From the NCBI GenBank assembly GCA_947044365.1, contig OX345638.1, positions 7,201,201 through 7,265,200 of the forward strand: 64,000 nt of DNA. Direction: 5' to 3'. The DNA comes from Petrosia ficiformis (Eukaryota > Porifera > Demospongiae > Haplosclerida > Petrosiidae). This document shows positions 35,801-47,749 of this stretch, one piece after another (the first letter of the stretch is position 1; each line of letters starts with the position of its first letter). Below the pieces are notes generated by a model, which searched no databases, was not told where the DNA came from, and saw only the letters and a program-made list of their open reading frames with translations. The translations under genes were made by a program, and so were the position numbers.

Positions 35801-38082
35801 AAACCTTCTCCTTTTACTTTATCTAGCGCTTCCTTGATATCCAAATAAAAGCTATCCATTGCTATTCTAATGATTGTTAAGGCAATTGAAATTACTTGAG
35901 TTATTGGAGCAATTACTGGAAATGCTGCTTCTACTAATGAAAGTGCAGTAAGTGTTACATCAAGAACCAAATGACCGATTTTGAGTCCTAATGGCGTCGA
36001 ACTGTTTTTGTCTGCTAAGTCTTTTATATCCTCTGCTATACCGTAAATATCAAATGCTAAACCAACAAATGGAATATTTCCAGCAAGTTTTCCCAGAATC
36101 TTTGCACCTGATTTTCCTACTGCTTTAGCACCGAGTTTAGACAATGACTTCATCGTTTTCTTAAGTCCAATTTCCGTTGCTGTATTAGCCACCATTTTCT
36201 GGAAAGCTTTTTTTGTTACTTTTTGAACAACATCATCAAGGCCTGTAAATCCACCAATAGAGTGAGCCACTTCAACTGTAGAGAATATTGCTCTACCATG
36301 TTCCCCTTTAGAAAAGTATTGTGCGGTACCAAGAATGCTGGCAAATAAATTAAAAACACCAAGGCCTGCTTCAACTTTACCAGCATGTTTAAAGTTAGCA
36401 ATTCGCTCCTTCGTAAAACCTGATGTTCCCAATTTATCAGCATCCACCTCTATTTGATGACTCTGCTTTATCCCCTTCTCATTAACTGTATCGAAACTAA
36501 GAGTATTTCCTTTCCAATTGAATGAGCTCTCTACAAGTTTCAATGTACCTCGAAATTGGCATGCAGCATTCCTTTTTGTACATCCTGATCCTGATTGGTC
36601 ATCAATTGCCTGACTAGAACCTTTTTGAATAGCATTCCTTTCAGCATCATTAGCAGCAGTGTCTTTAGCTATTTTATAGTGTGTTGGTGCATCATCTGCA
36701 TCAAATATTGGACGTGTTCGTTTTCCAAATAGCTGGTGCACCCCTAAACGTCCCATCTGTGTGCCGCCAGTTTGGGATAATATAAGTAGATGATTAAATG
36801 ATTGTGCAGTGAAATGTGCCCCAGGATCTTTTGCAATAATTCTTTCAAGTATGTTTCGGAAAATACTGTCTGCCCCAGGAACACGGCCAGACGTTTTTAT
36901 TCTAGTTGTATCTCCTTTTGGCTTAATGATATCTTTGAGACCAGTTACCCATTTGTTTTCTGCCACTGTAGAGACATCTCTGTATTCATTAATTTTGTCA
37001 ATAGTAGTAGGTGTTAATGGAGGCAGGTTATCTCTAATCTTTTTTTCTGCAGCTTCTTTATCTTTTCCAGCGGCAAGCTCTCTTGCCCCTTCAATTAGCT
37101 TGTCATACTGCTCATTTATAGGGAAGTAACGTAAAGTCTTTCTGCACACGGCTCTAATTTTTGGTTTGACTTCCTTATCTGTCATTTTTGAAGTAATTGT
37201 TTTCAATGAGTCGAAAGAAGATGAAGATGGAGAGATTAATTTTGATATGTCCAACCTAAGCTCGTCACGTTTAAGGGGATCTGTTTGTGTACTATAAGCT
37301 TGTATTTTTTTCTGTAAATTGTCATAATCGGTGTCTTGTGAAAACTTATTTTTGTCTAAAAACTCATTTTTTTCAAAAAACGTTTTCATGTTTTCCTTGA
37401 AAACTTCATCGGATGTTTGTTTTTCAATTTTTGTCACATCATCCATGAGGTCTGTGAATTTATTATAGTAGTCTTCCTATGGTCTGGCAGCCTCAGCTAC
37501 CTGACCAATTATCATCAGTGTTCGCATGTCTTCAGCAGTTTTGGCATCTATCTTAACATCCCATTTTGTTTGTCCACCAGCTGTTTCTCGTGAAGAATCA
37601 AGCATTAATTTAGCAATTTCTTTTTCATCATAACCATGAGTTGATATGTCTCTATACAAATCTTTGTATTCTACTAATTTGTTATCTCCAAAAACCAAAA
37701 TTTGGTTATTTTTGTCACGTTGTAAATGAAACTTAAAGTTTTCACCACCTATTGGAAGTTCAAACTGCACACGATTGTTATCTGGTGATAGTAATGCCCA
37801 GTTTTGAAGCATGTAGAATATCTCAGTCAACTTGTACTTTTTAACCTCAGTTCCAGTTAGTTTATAAAAAACACCAGTTTTCACACCATCTTTATGTAAG
37901 TAGGTAGTCTTTTCTATACCATCCTTCATATTAATTAATTTTTCCCATTCCTTTTTGTAGGTTTCTTGACGAGCATTAGCCTCTTTGTATAGTTCAAACA
38001 TATTAAGTTCAGCATCGTTATTGGTACTATTAGTATGTTGAAAAACAACACACAACAGAACTGTTATTGGTAGAATCTTCAT
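29861..38082 (-). CDS. Large secreted RTX-repeat / pore-domain-like / FN3 / sushi protein, frame broken three times
   Basis: From ATG 38082 a signal peptide (MKILPITVLLCVVF) leads a soluble region to 37480. Next (37446-34615) come a helical region, a long Gly/Ala-rich hydrophobic stretch (about 36400-35700) resembling pore-forming regions of large bacterial toxins such as TcdA/TcdB, a basic site (QRKKRAV, about 35250), and RTX-like Asp/Gly repeats (YGRGGDDQFF, YGDEGNDIYF). RTX repeats recur at 34200-34080, 33650-33560 and densely at 33180-32740 (GGDGDDVLSGGWGYD). Then follow an FN3 domain (about 32080-31820), four Cys-rich sushi/CCP modules (about 31800-31060), another near 30600-30460, and a last exon (29861-30396) after a GT-AG intron at 30397-30453. 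Lesions: an in-frame TAG at 37477-37479 and single-base shifts near 34615 and 32640. Splicing, a signal peptide and animal domains place it in the host. Mammalian-type toxicity is not implied; an adhesive or defensive secreted protein is possible. Confidence 0.65.
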
Positions 38083-38451
38083 CGTTAATGCAGGAGTTGT
38101 TATTGCGCCTTTGAATAGGAAGTGCACAGCTGATGTGTGAAAAATGCAAAGAAAGAAAGGAAATTTTATTATTATTTGCAAACAAAGCAGTGGTTAAATT
38201 ATTATGAAGGAACGCATGTGTTGAGGCTTTTGTCAATGATTAAGAATTATATATTATACACAAGCAAAATTTAGTAATTTTTACAATACATGCTCTATTA
38301 TGTACAATATTGTTACTATTCATAATCAGTTCATTTGTAGGTCTTATAATTTTAATTACATTAGGTATGGTGATCAAATGGATTTACTTCTACAACAGGC
38401 ATTCACAGAGTACTGCAAATTCACAGATATTATAATAATTATATATTATTA
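38083..38451. other. Upstream region of the RTX/sushi gene
   Basis: AT-rich, no recognised motif. The minus-strand frame continues upstream of 38082 to 38181 without a better start. Confidence 0.4.
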
Positions 38452-38910
38452 TGGCTTGTAGGGCCATCCCTTATGATTTATTTCCCACAGGTTCAAACTA
38501 TATATAACATGGCTTCGAGGTATGTATCAGCAATATCAGACCTGAACCCCGAGATAGAAGCCCGAGGCGAAGCCGAGGGCTGCTATCGAGGGGTGAAGGG
38601 TTGATATTGCTGATACACACCAAGGCCACACTATATATAATATATTGTATACCAAACATGTACATCAATGTTATCTGACATCTGTTGCTCTATGCTCCTT
38701 TTTCCATTAGTCTCCAACACATTTCAATTTACAACTTGACTGCGCATGCTCAGACTGATGCAATCTATTAGGAATATCATTATAGGTCTTATATCAGCCC
38801 TGTGGTTTGGTGTATATTGTGTATGTAAAACCTGTCGATAACTTTGATGTGGCTGTTAACTATGGTATATATATATATATATATATATATACCATAGTTA
38901 ACAAAAACAT
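38452..38910. repeat. Family A left-end fragment, hairpin repeat and AT palindrome
   Basis: 38452-38500 matches only the start of family A (atggcttgtagggccatccctta). 38505-38645 is a hairpin: acatggcttcgaggtatgtatcagcaatatcag pairs with ctgatattgctgatacacaccaaggcca, and an inner cgaggcgaagccgag also self-pairs. 38860-38905 is a palindrome, gttaactatggtatat followed by (AT)n and its complement. Confidence 0.65.
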
Positions 38911-39040
38911 CAAAGGCCCGACAGGGAGTATATATCTAATATATTATACACTTGAAGAACACATGTGAGCAACAATAACGTCATATTGAGCATGCGCACT
39001 ACACTGCTCACCCGTTGTGGTCACAGAAAGGTCACGAAGA

Positions 39041-40559
39041 ATGATGAGTGAGTTCTCTGAAGTCTGTGAGCCTGTAAAAAAAGAGGCCACATTTGTCGTT
39101 GAGCAAGAAAAAGAAAAAAGAGTGTAATCTCAAAGATGATGAGTCTCTTCTGAACTGCTTCACTTTCTGCAGTTCCCCAGAAGTCAACCAATACAAGACA
39201 AAATCTGTGTCCAAGAACACTCAGAAGTCTACACAGTGGTCTTTAAAAATATTTGATGATTGGGTAGAAGCTCGTAGACAAACTGGTAAAAAATGTCCAC
39301 CTAAGGGTATACTATCAACCCAAAGCCCACAGCTTCTATGCACTTGGTTATGTCGATTTTTCACTGAAAAGCATAAGAGTGATGGTAACCCATACTGTCC
39401 ATGTAGTTTGTCCTCCATCTTTGCTGGTCTCCAACATCATATAGAGGTGATCTCTGAGTGTGAAGGAAGCATGCATTTGACTGGACCTGAGTTCAAACAC
39501 TTACATACGTTACTTGAGAATCTGTATAAACAGCTGCATGAAGATGGAGTAGGAACAACCAAAGCTCAGGCTGAAATAATAACATTAGAGGAAGAACAAA
39601 AAATTTGGGAAACTATAGTTTTTGGAACTGACACCCTTGAAAATTTGTTGAATGCTGTCTTTTACTATAATGGATTAAATTTTGCATTAAGGGGTGGGTC
39701 TGAACACCGGGATCTTTCTATATCACAATTCGTATTTAGCAGTGAATCTGTACAGGACGGTGACTCTATGAAGTTCACTACATTTGTAGAATACATCGAA
39801 TTTGGCTATAAGAATCGTTAAGAAGGAAAGAAGCAGCTAAACCTTGCTAATAAGGATGTACGGCAGTATTCTCAACGATCTCTAGGAACTAAATGTCACA
39901 TTTACCTTTTGCAACTGTATCTATTGAAACTTCCTTTGGTAGCTAAAGAAAAAGGGTATTTCTACTGGAGGCCAAAACCAAGCATCCCTGAAGGAGATAA
40001 TGACCCATGGTACTCGAGCACTTCCATTGGTCATAATAAATTGGACAGAATGTTAAAAGAGATATTGATGAAGGCAGGACTGAGCTCTGAGCATAAATCA
40101 AACCACAGTTTGCGAGCAACGTCAATCTCCCAAATGTATCAACAAGCTATTCTTGAGAAAATGATCATGGAGAGATCTAGACAATTGTCCAAGGAAGGGG
40201 TGAGGTCATATGAGCGGATGTCATCTGAACAAGTAAGAAATCTTTGTGAAACACTAGCAACTGGTATTCCTTTAGATATGCCATCTTTGACCATGGTTGA
40301 AAGTGTAAATGTAGCTGAAGTTTCATTTGATCATCATTTCAAAAACTCTTGTCAGATGCTGGCTAATTCTAACACTGGCACTGTCCCTAATGCAATGCCA
40401 TCCACATATGAAAGTACGAGCTCCACAGCACTGGATTCAAGTATTAAGGAAAATGTGAACCCTGCTAACCTGGAAAAAGTGAAGGATATCTTCAAGAAAT
40501 TGAATTTTCAGTCAATGCGAGATTGCACTGTGAATTTCACCTTTTCGTTCTCCAAATAG
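39041..40559 (+). pseudogene. Crypton-type tyrosine recombinase, broken
   Basis: ATG 39041 opens MMSEFSEVCEPVKKEA; an A-rich run (39105-39120) then shifts the frame into 39093-39821. An in-frame TAA (39819-39821) interrupts a frame that continues to 40559. Motifs: NTQKSTQWSLKIFDDW (N-terminal SAM-like/DUF3504 signature), LRGGSEHRDLS with a catalytic Arg, KEKGYFYWRPKP, NDPWYSSTSIG, KSNHSLRAT (HxxR box) and GVRSYERMS with the likely Tyr nucleophile. This is the layout of Crypton elements and their host-derived relatives (ZMYM/QRICH1 DUF3504). No terminal repeats were seen, as expected for Cryptons. The frame is long and conserved apart from two lesions, so it died recently or is mis-assembled. 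Confidence 0.75.
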
Positions 40560-41084
40560 TGAAGACTGCTTTCATGCAGTATTGTCCAAACTGACAATTT
40601 GCCAAGTTGTATCACTCTTACCTCATTCAGTTTTATTTATCATCACTTAAATTTTTTATCAGTTCAATAATTGTTTGAATTAAATGATCATTTTTTATCT
40701 TTCAACAATATCATTTATTTCATTAATAATTTTTTTTTCAGTTGTGTTGTAACATAATTCAATAATAATTGTTTATCAGTGCAACAACGGCTTGTATGTA
40801 TTATAAAAATTTTAATGTAAAATCGGTTGCGTTTTAAAACCAATTGCTCGTAAGGGGTGGGACAATTTAGTAAATTAAACTTCTGTACCTTACAACTACT
40901 CTATTGAGTTAACGCAAGCTAAGTTACTTGAAACCCAATTGCAAGCAGCTCAAACAATTTAACACTCTGTCTAAATATGATCTGCAACTCTTCCATACTA
41001 TACTACAACGTGACTGTTGACTATAAGGCTTAGTCGGTGAGTTCTGGGCAATGAATGTTTTTGTTAACTTTAGCATATATTATA
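40560..41084. other. Intergenic, AT-rich
   Basis: No gene or clear repeat; possible 3' part of the Crypton-like element. Confidence 0.4.
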
Positions 41085-41230
41085 TATACCATGGCTTCTT
41101 GGTGTATATCAACAATGTACGACTAGAACTCCCTTGATATCAGCCCTTGGCTACGCCTCAGGCTGATATCTCGGGAGTTCTGGTCATATATTGTTAATAC
41201 ACACTGCGACGCCTTGGTATATATATTACA
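41085..41230. repeat. Hairpin repeat of the catggcttc family
   Basis: ccatggcttcttggtgtatatcaacaatgtacga and its inverse tcatatattgttaatacacac...ccttgg form the arms; an inner pair gaactcccttgatatcagcc / ggctgatatctcgggagttc also matches. It replaces the usual left end of the family A element that follows. Confidence 0.6.
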
Positions 41231-41316
41231 TATTCTTGTGTCCATTTGGGTGAGTATGTGTTGTATACATTTGTAGTAAAAGAAGTTGCGTCATTCCCGG
41301 GGGATTGGTCAATTAA

Positions 41317-42500
41317 TTTTTTTTTTCCGGGAAAGAAATATATTATTATTCAAATAAATTAATTGATGCATGTTGATATGTTATACAATAATATTATAAT
41401 CTAAATAATTATATTCATTTGTCTCAGGTGTTGAGCCTAGCCTCACTGACGGCCAGACTGATGTTACAACAGTAAGGGTGAAATAGAAGATGATTGTGAG
41501 CCTCGGAGACAGGAAATTGCAGACCTCAGAAGTGAGAAAGTTAAGAGACATTTTAGTCAGCCAAAGATACAAGAGTAGGCTTCAGACCAGTATTTCAAAG
41601 AGCTGTGTAGCCTGAAGCACAAATTCTTTAAGCCCAAGACCCCAGAATCCTGCTCACTACCCAGAAGTCTTACAGCTGACTTCACATCTCCTCTCATCAT
41701 CTTCTTAGCAAACACTTAAGTTCTCCGTTCCTCCCTTCTAGCTGTGGACCCTCTTAAGGTGAGATGTTGCTGAATTGATTTTTCCTCATTAACCAGATCT
41801 AAAACCTGCCTATTCTTCCATTAACTCAAATGTCTCTCCAAACATTTTTTGTTTCCTTTTGACTTTGATCGAGAATGTGGGTGTTGAAGAAGTAAGGGGG
41901 GCATCACTAGAGCAACTTTGAGTGTCACACACTTCATTGCAGCATCGTTCGCATACCCCTTAATACATTTTGACATTTCGCTAATGAAGTCCTTTCCGAT
42001 CTCTCCATATGGAAGTTCGAAAATATTTCTTCTCCACTGAACAATGGTCTGATATGCTTCAGAAGGTGCCCCATCAGCATCACCCCACGAGAAGACCGCA
42101 GTATGTGCGAAAATGGCAGTAAAAAGCATCACTAAGGTTTCTAGTCACACAGTCAGAAAATGGTGAGTCCCGCACTATTTCTAGTCTTTTGTCCATTGAG
42201 CCTCTCAGAAATCATTGCCGACACAGCAGAGAGTGGTTCCAATGAGAAAACACTTCCACATGAAAAGAGATCTGAGGTTCCAGATGGCAGAGGATCTGAT
42301 ATCTCAGGTGGCAAAAACGAAGGTACATTCTTACACAAACCCCTTCGAAACAGCAAACAATTGACAAAGATAACCAGCCTTCACACATCTAAAATTCTGG
42401 CACTTTCCACTGGCGTTACACCGACAGCAAAGAGGAGATTTGCCAGACTGTTTACGAGATATCTGAGTCACCAGCCATCAATCATACGGTTCAATTTGAT
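41317..42500 (-). mobile_element. Internally deleted retroelement in a 10-bp target duplication
   Basis: Flanked by GGTCAATTAA at 41307-41316 and 42501-42510. On the minus strand it begins with a Cys-rich segment (CQNFRC, CVKAGYLC), continues with TIVQWRRNIFELPYGEIGKD and LVMPPLLLQHPHSRSK, then MMRGDVKSAVRLL and DSGVLGL. This order precedes reverse transcriptase in a retroelement family common in basal metazoans. The RT itself is missing: near 41590 it jumps to the element's last 200 bp, which match 48905-49100 in opposite orientation. Its poly-A-like end (T run at 41317-41326) is consistent with minus orientation. Confidence 0.75.
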
Positions 42501-42510
42501 GGTCAATTAA

Positions 42511-43083
42511 CCCTTTGAACGCGTTAGTTTACTATGCACTAAACGCGGATGGTGTAATGATGACTTATTCATAAGCTTTATTAGCTCTGTATAAATTCTG
42601 TAAATAAATGAATCTATTTATAGAACAGGAAGTTTTGATTAAAAAACCCACAATATTATCAGATGGCTTCCTCTCAATTCCTTCGTGATTTTTACCGTTT
42701 TTTTTTTGTTGTTCGAGATTTGGCTTTTGTGTCTACACAGTTGTATGCACGCCCCAAATGAAGTGATTCCACAGAAGCTAGATGTCTCCTCCAGCTACAG
42801 TGTAAGTTATAGCTAGCTATTCCCAGCAGGTAAGTCAGGACAAGCGTTCACTTTCTTGAAAAGTGGGCGTCGACCGTCTCCTTCGTTGCTCACAGTCTTT
42901 TACGGAAGTAACACAGATGTTTAAACTTGGTAGGTACTTAGTTATAAGCCAGATACAGATGTATGGAAAGTTTGAAACAGTTCTAAAATACTTTAAGGCT
43001 GGTTTGAAGTTGCTAAACATTATGCGCGTCGCGTTTAATTAAAGGGAAAGCTAAGCATATATATGCGCATCGCGCTCAAAGGG
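42511..43083. mobile_element. TTAA-flanked piggyBac-like small transposon
   Basis: Starts CCCTTTGAACGCG after TTAA (42507-42510) and ends CGCGCTCAAAGGG before TTAA (43084-43087). A TTAA target duplication with CCC...GGG ends is typical of piggyBac non-autonomous elements. No transposase. It overlaps a 61-codon frame of no significance. Confidence 0.75.
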
Positions 43084-43366
43084 TTAATAGGCGTGGCGGC
43101 ATAATAGAACGCGCACTCGAGCTCTGCTGCAGCAGCAGTAAGAAAAAGCTGCTTTACGTTGAAACTGGAACTAAGAGCAATCTATTCTACCTGAAATATA
43201 TTTCTAAAGTTCTACAAGATCTCTTAAAGGTAACGAGAGTAGGTTATCAAATAATAACTATAATAGCTGTTGTGTTTCAGGCTTGATAATGTCAACTGAG
43301 ATTACTGAATGCTGGACACCAAGCAATTATAAGGATACTTTTTTCTCTATATATCTTATTTTACTC

Positions 43367-43773
43367 AGTTTATGAGTAGAATGAGCTGACGTACTGCCCA
43401 GCAAATATGATATAGGCATTGCAAGTATAAATGTGTGTATACATACAATGTGAAAAATATACTAAGCAAAAATGTAATATCTGTAGGCTAAATCCATGTG
43501 GTTCAGAATGCAATGGAAAGTAAGTTGATTCGTTCTTTCTAGCTATGCTATCCACTAGTGTATAAGAGCACAGGGTAATTATTTGAGTCAGCAAAATGTT
43601 ATCTAGAGAGAAATCGGTGCTGTCGCCAAAAATGTCGATCACTAGTTAATTATTCATGACGGGCGTAGTTCATATCAAATAGCGTTGTGCCGCCACTGAT
43701 ATAATGACAGTGGGGTAGAAATATCTTGTAGTTGTAAACATGTGACTGAAGCGACTTAATTATGAAAGAGAAC
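43367..43773. other. Intergenic
   Basis: No supported gene or repeat; may include the promoter of the candidate two-exon frame starting at 43774. Confidence 0.35.
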
Positions 43774-44001
43774 AATGGAGTCTTTGAGATATAGACAGTA
43801 AGCATATCCATGCATAATACTCTCATGTGTAGTAGTAGTCATACAGGCCAGAGAAGGAAAGTCTTGGAAAACTGTTATAGATTTTCTATCAGAAATAAGT
43901 GTAACTATTAAAACCATTTGTGATAGTGCTGAACTAGTTAGTGCTAAGAGATTGCAAAAATGTCAGCCAGTTGATACACAGTCGTGTATGCAACATTGAA
44001 A
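43774..44001 (+). CDS. Candidate small two-exon frame of unknown function
   Basis: ATG at about 43774 reads MESLRYRQ up to a GTAAGC donor. After a short intron the acceptor tcatacag (about 43847) continues in phase for about 50 codons: AREGKSWKTVIDFLSEIS, TIKTICDSAELVSAKRLQ, ending in TGA near 44001. The total is about 58 residues with no motif I recognise. A good donor/acceptor pair and phase agreement are the only support. It may be the 5' end of a longer gene with a shifted frame, or chance. Confidence 0.25.
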
Positions 44002-45049
44002 TAGTAGTCGCAAGTATCAGGGTAACACCTCCATCAAAGCGTTTCATGTGGATCTCACAGCTGTCTAACATAAGGCAATGAGAGTAGAACTAGACACACC
44101 AGTCGAGAGTGTTCAAAAAGCAAAGGCAAATAGTAGTAGCACGAAAATTTTCCTAAACCTGTTGGAATTATAATCTTCCTGGGCCTTCTAAAAATTTCGC
44201 CCAGTAAACCCTTGTTCATGCATCACTACAGCAGATAGCCTGACATTTTCGCAATTCAGGTTGTATTGCTAACTTCATTTTATTGTCCACGTGTCTCCTT
44301 TCTTCTTCCTTGTGATAACCGTTTGAATCATGTGACTGATTTTTATGTAGAAATTCCTGTACTATTCAAAAGGAATGTATTGCAGTTTCCTCAGATATTT
44401 CCTCCCTACTCCAGCAAACATGTGACTTGCGAGACTACTGAAGCAGTTTTTTGCACCCTCCCCCTCGCACTGCTTTTTAGACCAGCTGTTGAGAAACCAT
44501 TACTTTTTGATTGCAATACTGCACATTCTAGAATATACGTATGTGTGAGTGTTGATTGCGCAACATATGTTCTGCATAAAATATGCTGCTAGAAATTCCC
44601 AAACCACAGTCTGAATACACGCCTGACCCCCCCCCCGCATATCATGTTATAAAATAATTATACACATTTATGACACATAATTATATAAATGGAGTTTACA
44701 TTGTAGAGTCAGGAATTTGTTATGTGCAGGCATTTCATTTGTACAAAAAGAATATATGTATTCATGAATAAGATTAGTAATAAAACATTTAGTAATAAAA
44801 TATCCTCACCACTTCAGTGTATTCCTCTTCAGGGCTTTCAATAGAAATACTTGACTCTGACGAACGATATAGTCTCTGTATACTTGGAACTTTAATAAAG
44901 GATGCTTTAAGAGAAACCAGTTTTAAATGCTGGTCTGATATTAGAGCAATTCTGCCCTGTTTATATACACACCAGCTATGAGGAAGTGTCTGAGAAATAA
45001 GTAGCTGTTCTCTCAAAAACGTTAAAATATATTTGATTGGTTGCTTAGT
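44002..45049. other. Intergenic without recognised genes
   Basis: A 108-codon plus frame (44266-44592) and a 90-codon minus frame (44789-45061) are open but lack motifs, splice context or repeats, so they are not called as genes. Confidence 0.4.
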
Positions 45050-46930
45050 GATGACGTACATAAAAACACTTTTATGATTTAATCATGTTAAGATCGACAA
45101 CAATAAAAATACATGATAACTGTCACAGTATGTAGTTTGTAACATCAACAGTAACCAGAAATGTTAAAACTTATGTTTTTGTACATTAACTAATAAATGT
45201 TTTACTAATGTATAACATGATAAAAACATCAATCAGTTATCGGAAGAGAAATGAAGACAATGCTTCTTTGTGAATATTAATGACCTGGTAAATGTTTATA
45301 ATAATTATACATTTTTTTGTTCCATTCAATTAGTAATAGGGAAATATTGTATGGCCATAGAAATTTACTATGGCTATCCAATTCATTTTTTTGTTTACAG
45401 AAAAAAAGTGTCGTATACCTTTCTGTCAATTATACAACACAGACTCTTTTATTGTATGAATAAACATTTCCTATTGAATTTACAAGGGACTTACAAAGAA
45501 AGTTTGGCTAACACCCTTGTGGTGCTATTTGTAAACAATAGTATGAACCCATTTGTTATAACATTATTATTCATTGTATATAATAATATATTTGGAGAAT
45601 TTTAGTCTGCTGTAGGAGTAGCTAAGTAACTATATGGTCTGGTCTGAGTTTTATCGCGAAGCCATGTGAAGAACATACATTATTTTTGACAAAAAGCTTT
45701 AAATAAGAAAACATCACTAACCATCTCTCAAGTCACAATGAACATTAGCAATGAACAACGTTGGAATAGCTATCCAGAGGCTGTATGTGATTACAATTAG
45801 TCTAAGATCATAGAAACTATAATAATTCATGCATATTATGATTATTCTGAAAATTATATAAAGAATTAGTTTACAATATATAACTCAATTATGTCTTAAA
45901 TGCAATAATGATTTGATGTAACAACTTTGAGTTGAACTGTCTATATCAGATGGCCACATGCCACAAAGTTTGCAACTATTCCCATTTAAAATGATACCGC
46001 AGGTAATACTTCATTTTTGCATTTCAAAGTGACAAGAAGAAGCTCATTTATATTAATCTCAAAATGGTGTATTTATTTTGACTGATTTAATAATTGTTAA
46101 TGATAGCTAATATACTGCACCATACAACATACTTGCTTTTTAACATCAACCATAAATGTCAAATCTTATGTTTTTATACAGTAACTGATAATTGTTATAC
46201 TAATGTAGAACATGATATATACATCAATCAGTTATCGCAAGTGAAATGAAGACAATGCTTCTTTGTGAATATTAATAACTTGGTAAAATTAATGTGTATA
46301 TACATTTTTTTGTTTCATTCATTTGCTATTAGGAATTGGATGGAAACATTGTGTAGCCATAGTAATTTGCTGTAGCTATATAAGTTTTTTCAAAGTTTAC
46401 AGAAAAAAATGTCATTTACTGCTGCATTTAAAATTTGGGCGCAGATTTATTGTGCGTAGCCTAATTTAAGCGACCAAACCCCTCATGAATCATTAATGAT
46501 CCAAACATGTTTGTGGCACTTAAGCGCACTGAGGTTTGAAGTGTTTGTAGTTTGTACTCTCACTAATTAAAACTTTAAATTACTTTTAATTGGTTGCTTA
46601 AGTGATGACGACATAAGAAAATACTTTTATTTTTTAATCAAGATAGACAACAATAAAAATACATGATAACTGTCATACCCGGTATGTAAGTAGTTTGTAA
46701 CATTAACAGTAACCAGAAATGTCAATACTTTTGTTTTTTTACAGTAACTGATAAATGTTTTACTAATGTAGAACATGAAATATACATCAATCAGTTATCG
46801 GAAGTGAAATGAAGACAATGCTTCTTTGTGAATATTAATGAATGAAAATAAATATGAAAACATCACTAAGCATCTCTCAAGTCACAATGGACATTAGCAA
46901 TGAACAATGTTGAAATAGCTATGCAGAGGT
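45050..46930. repeat. Three dispersed direct copies of a 200-700 bp repeat
   Basis: The block cttttatgatttaatcatg... aacaataaaaatacatgataac ... acatcaatcagttatcggaag ... gaagacaatgcttctttgtgaatatt occurs at 45065-45285, 46120-46290 (partial) and 46620-46845. A second part (catcactaaccatctctcaagtcacaatg) occurs at 45712 and 46862. No coding content is seen. It may be a diverged tandem segmental duplication. Confidence 0.75.
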
Positions 46931-47745
46931 TGTACGTGATAATTGTTGAAAATAGTTCTTAATAGAGATTTAGCTATAATTACTTGTGGACTTTTATTGA
47001 ACTCAATCAGAATAAAATAAGAAAAAGGACCAGAGCTTTATATACAAAACAGAGCACATGTTAAAGAATGTTCTGGAAAATACATGTGAACAAAAAAAGA
47101 AACTTCTGGAACATGACATAAATTTAATTTGCAACCTTTACAAAAACAAGGAGGATCTAGGATCTTACAGGTGTTACATCATTTATACCTAAAATGAATA
47201 TTCATCCTTTGATGTGATGAGGTGTCTAAATGACGAATACACCTGGTATCACATGACATGTCGACAGATAATCGTGAGTTAGATACCTGGGATCACGCGA
47301 CACGAGGTATATAATTTTTTGTTATTCACCTAGCCACAACAAGGCAAAAAGGAGGGTTTAGTTGTGATATTGTGGTACAAAAATAACAACATCAAAAAAG
47401 TATGGAATTACCGACACAGCAAAAAAATATACAATTTGAAATACTTCAACTATTGAAGCTCAGCAGAATGTTATTATGATAACGCTCTGACACCTGCAGC
47501 ATAATTTTCATTCTTGGAGTACTGATAGTACTGTAGTATAGAAAGACAGCAAGGCGAGTATTAAGGCAACGTCCTCACTTTATTCACCTGCATAACTTCC
47601 ATATTTTAAATAGCACAGACTTTTAACTCACTTAGTTTCACAGAAGAGCTTCCAACAAAGCCATAAATATAATAGAGTAATTTTATTGAGCCTTAATAAC
47701 ACGGTAGAGTTTTTTTAATCATCAATAACAATAATAAAATTATTA
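46931..47745. other. Intergenic
   Basis: No supported gene; AT-rich with no clear repeats. Confidence 0.35.
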
Positions 47746-47749
47746 TTAA

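Larger units (their letters stand above)
41231..43366 (+). mobile_element. Family A element split by two nested insertions
   Basis: Its left half ends at ggtcaattaa (41316) and its right half resumes at taggcgtggcggc (43088), where uninterrupted copies read ggtcaattaatgggcgtggc. The right half runs to tctctatatatctta at 43366. A retroelement relic (41317-42500) and a TTAA-flanked small transposon (42511-43083) lie between. Confidence 0.8.

Noticed and set aside
29861..38082. Bacterial contamination as source of the RTX gene
   Set aside because: A GT-AG intron, FN3 and sushi domains and flanking host repeats argue for a host locus, though a read-level check is still worthwhile.
44266..44592. 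108-codon plus-strand frame
   Set aside because: No domain, no homologous copy and no splice context; kept only as a note in the gap entry.
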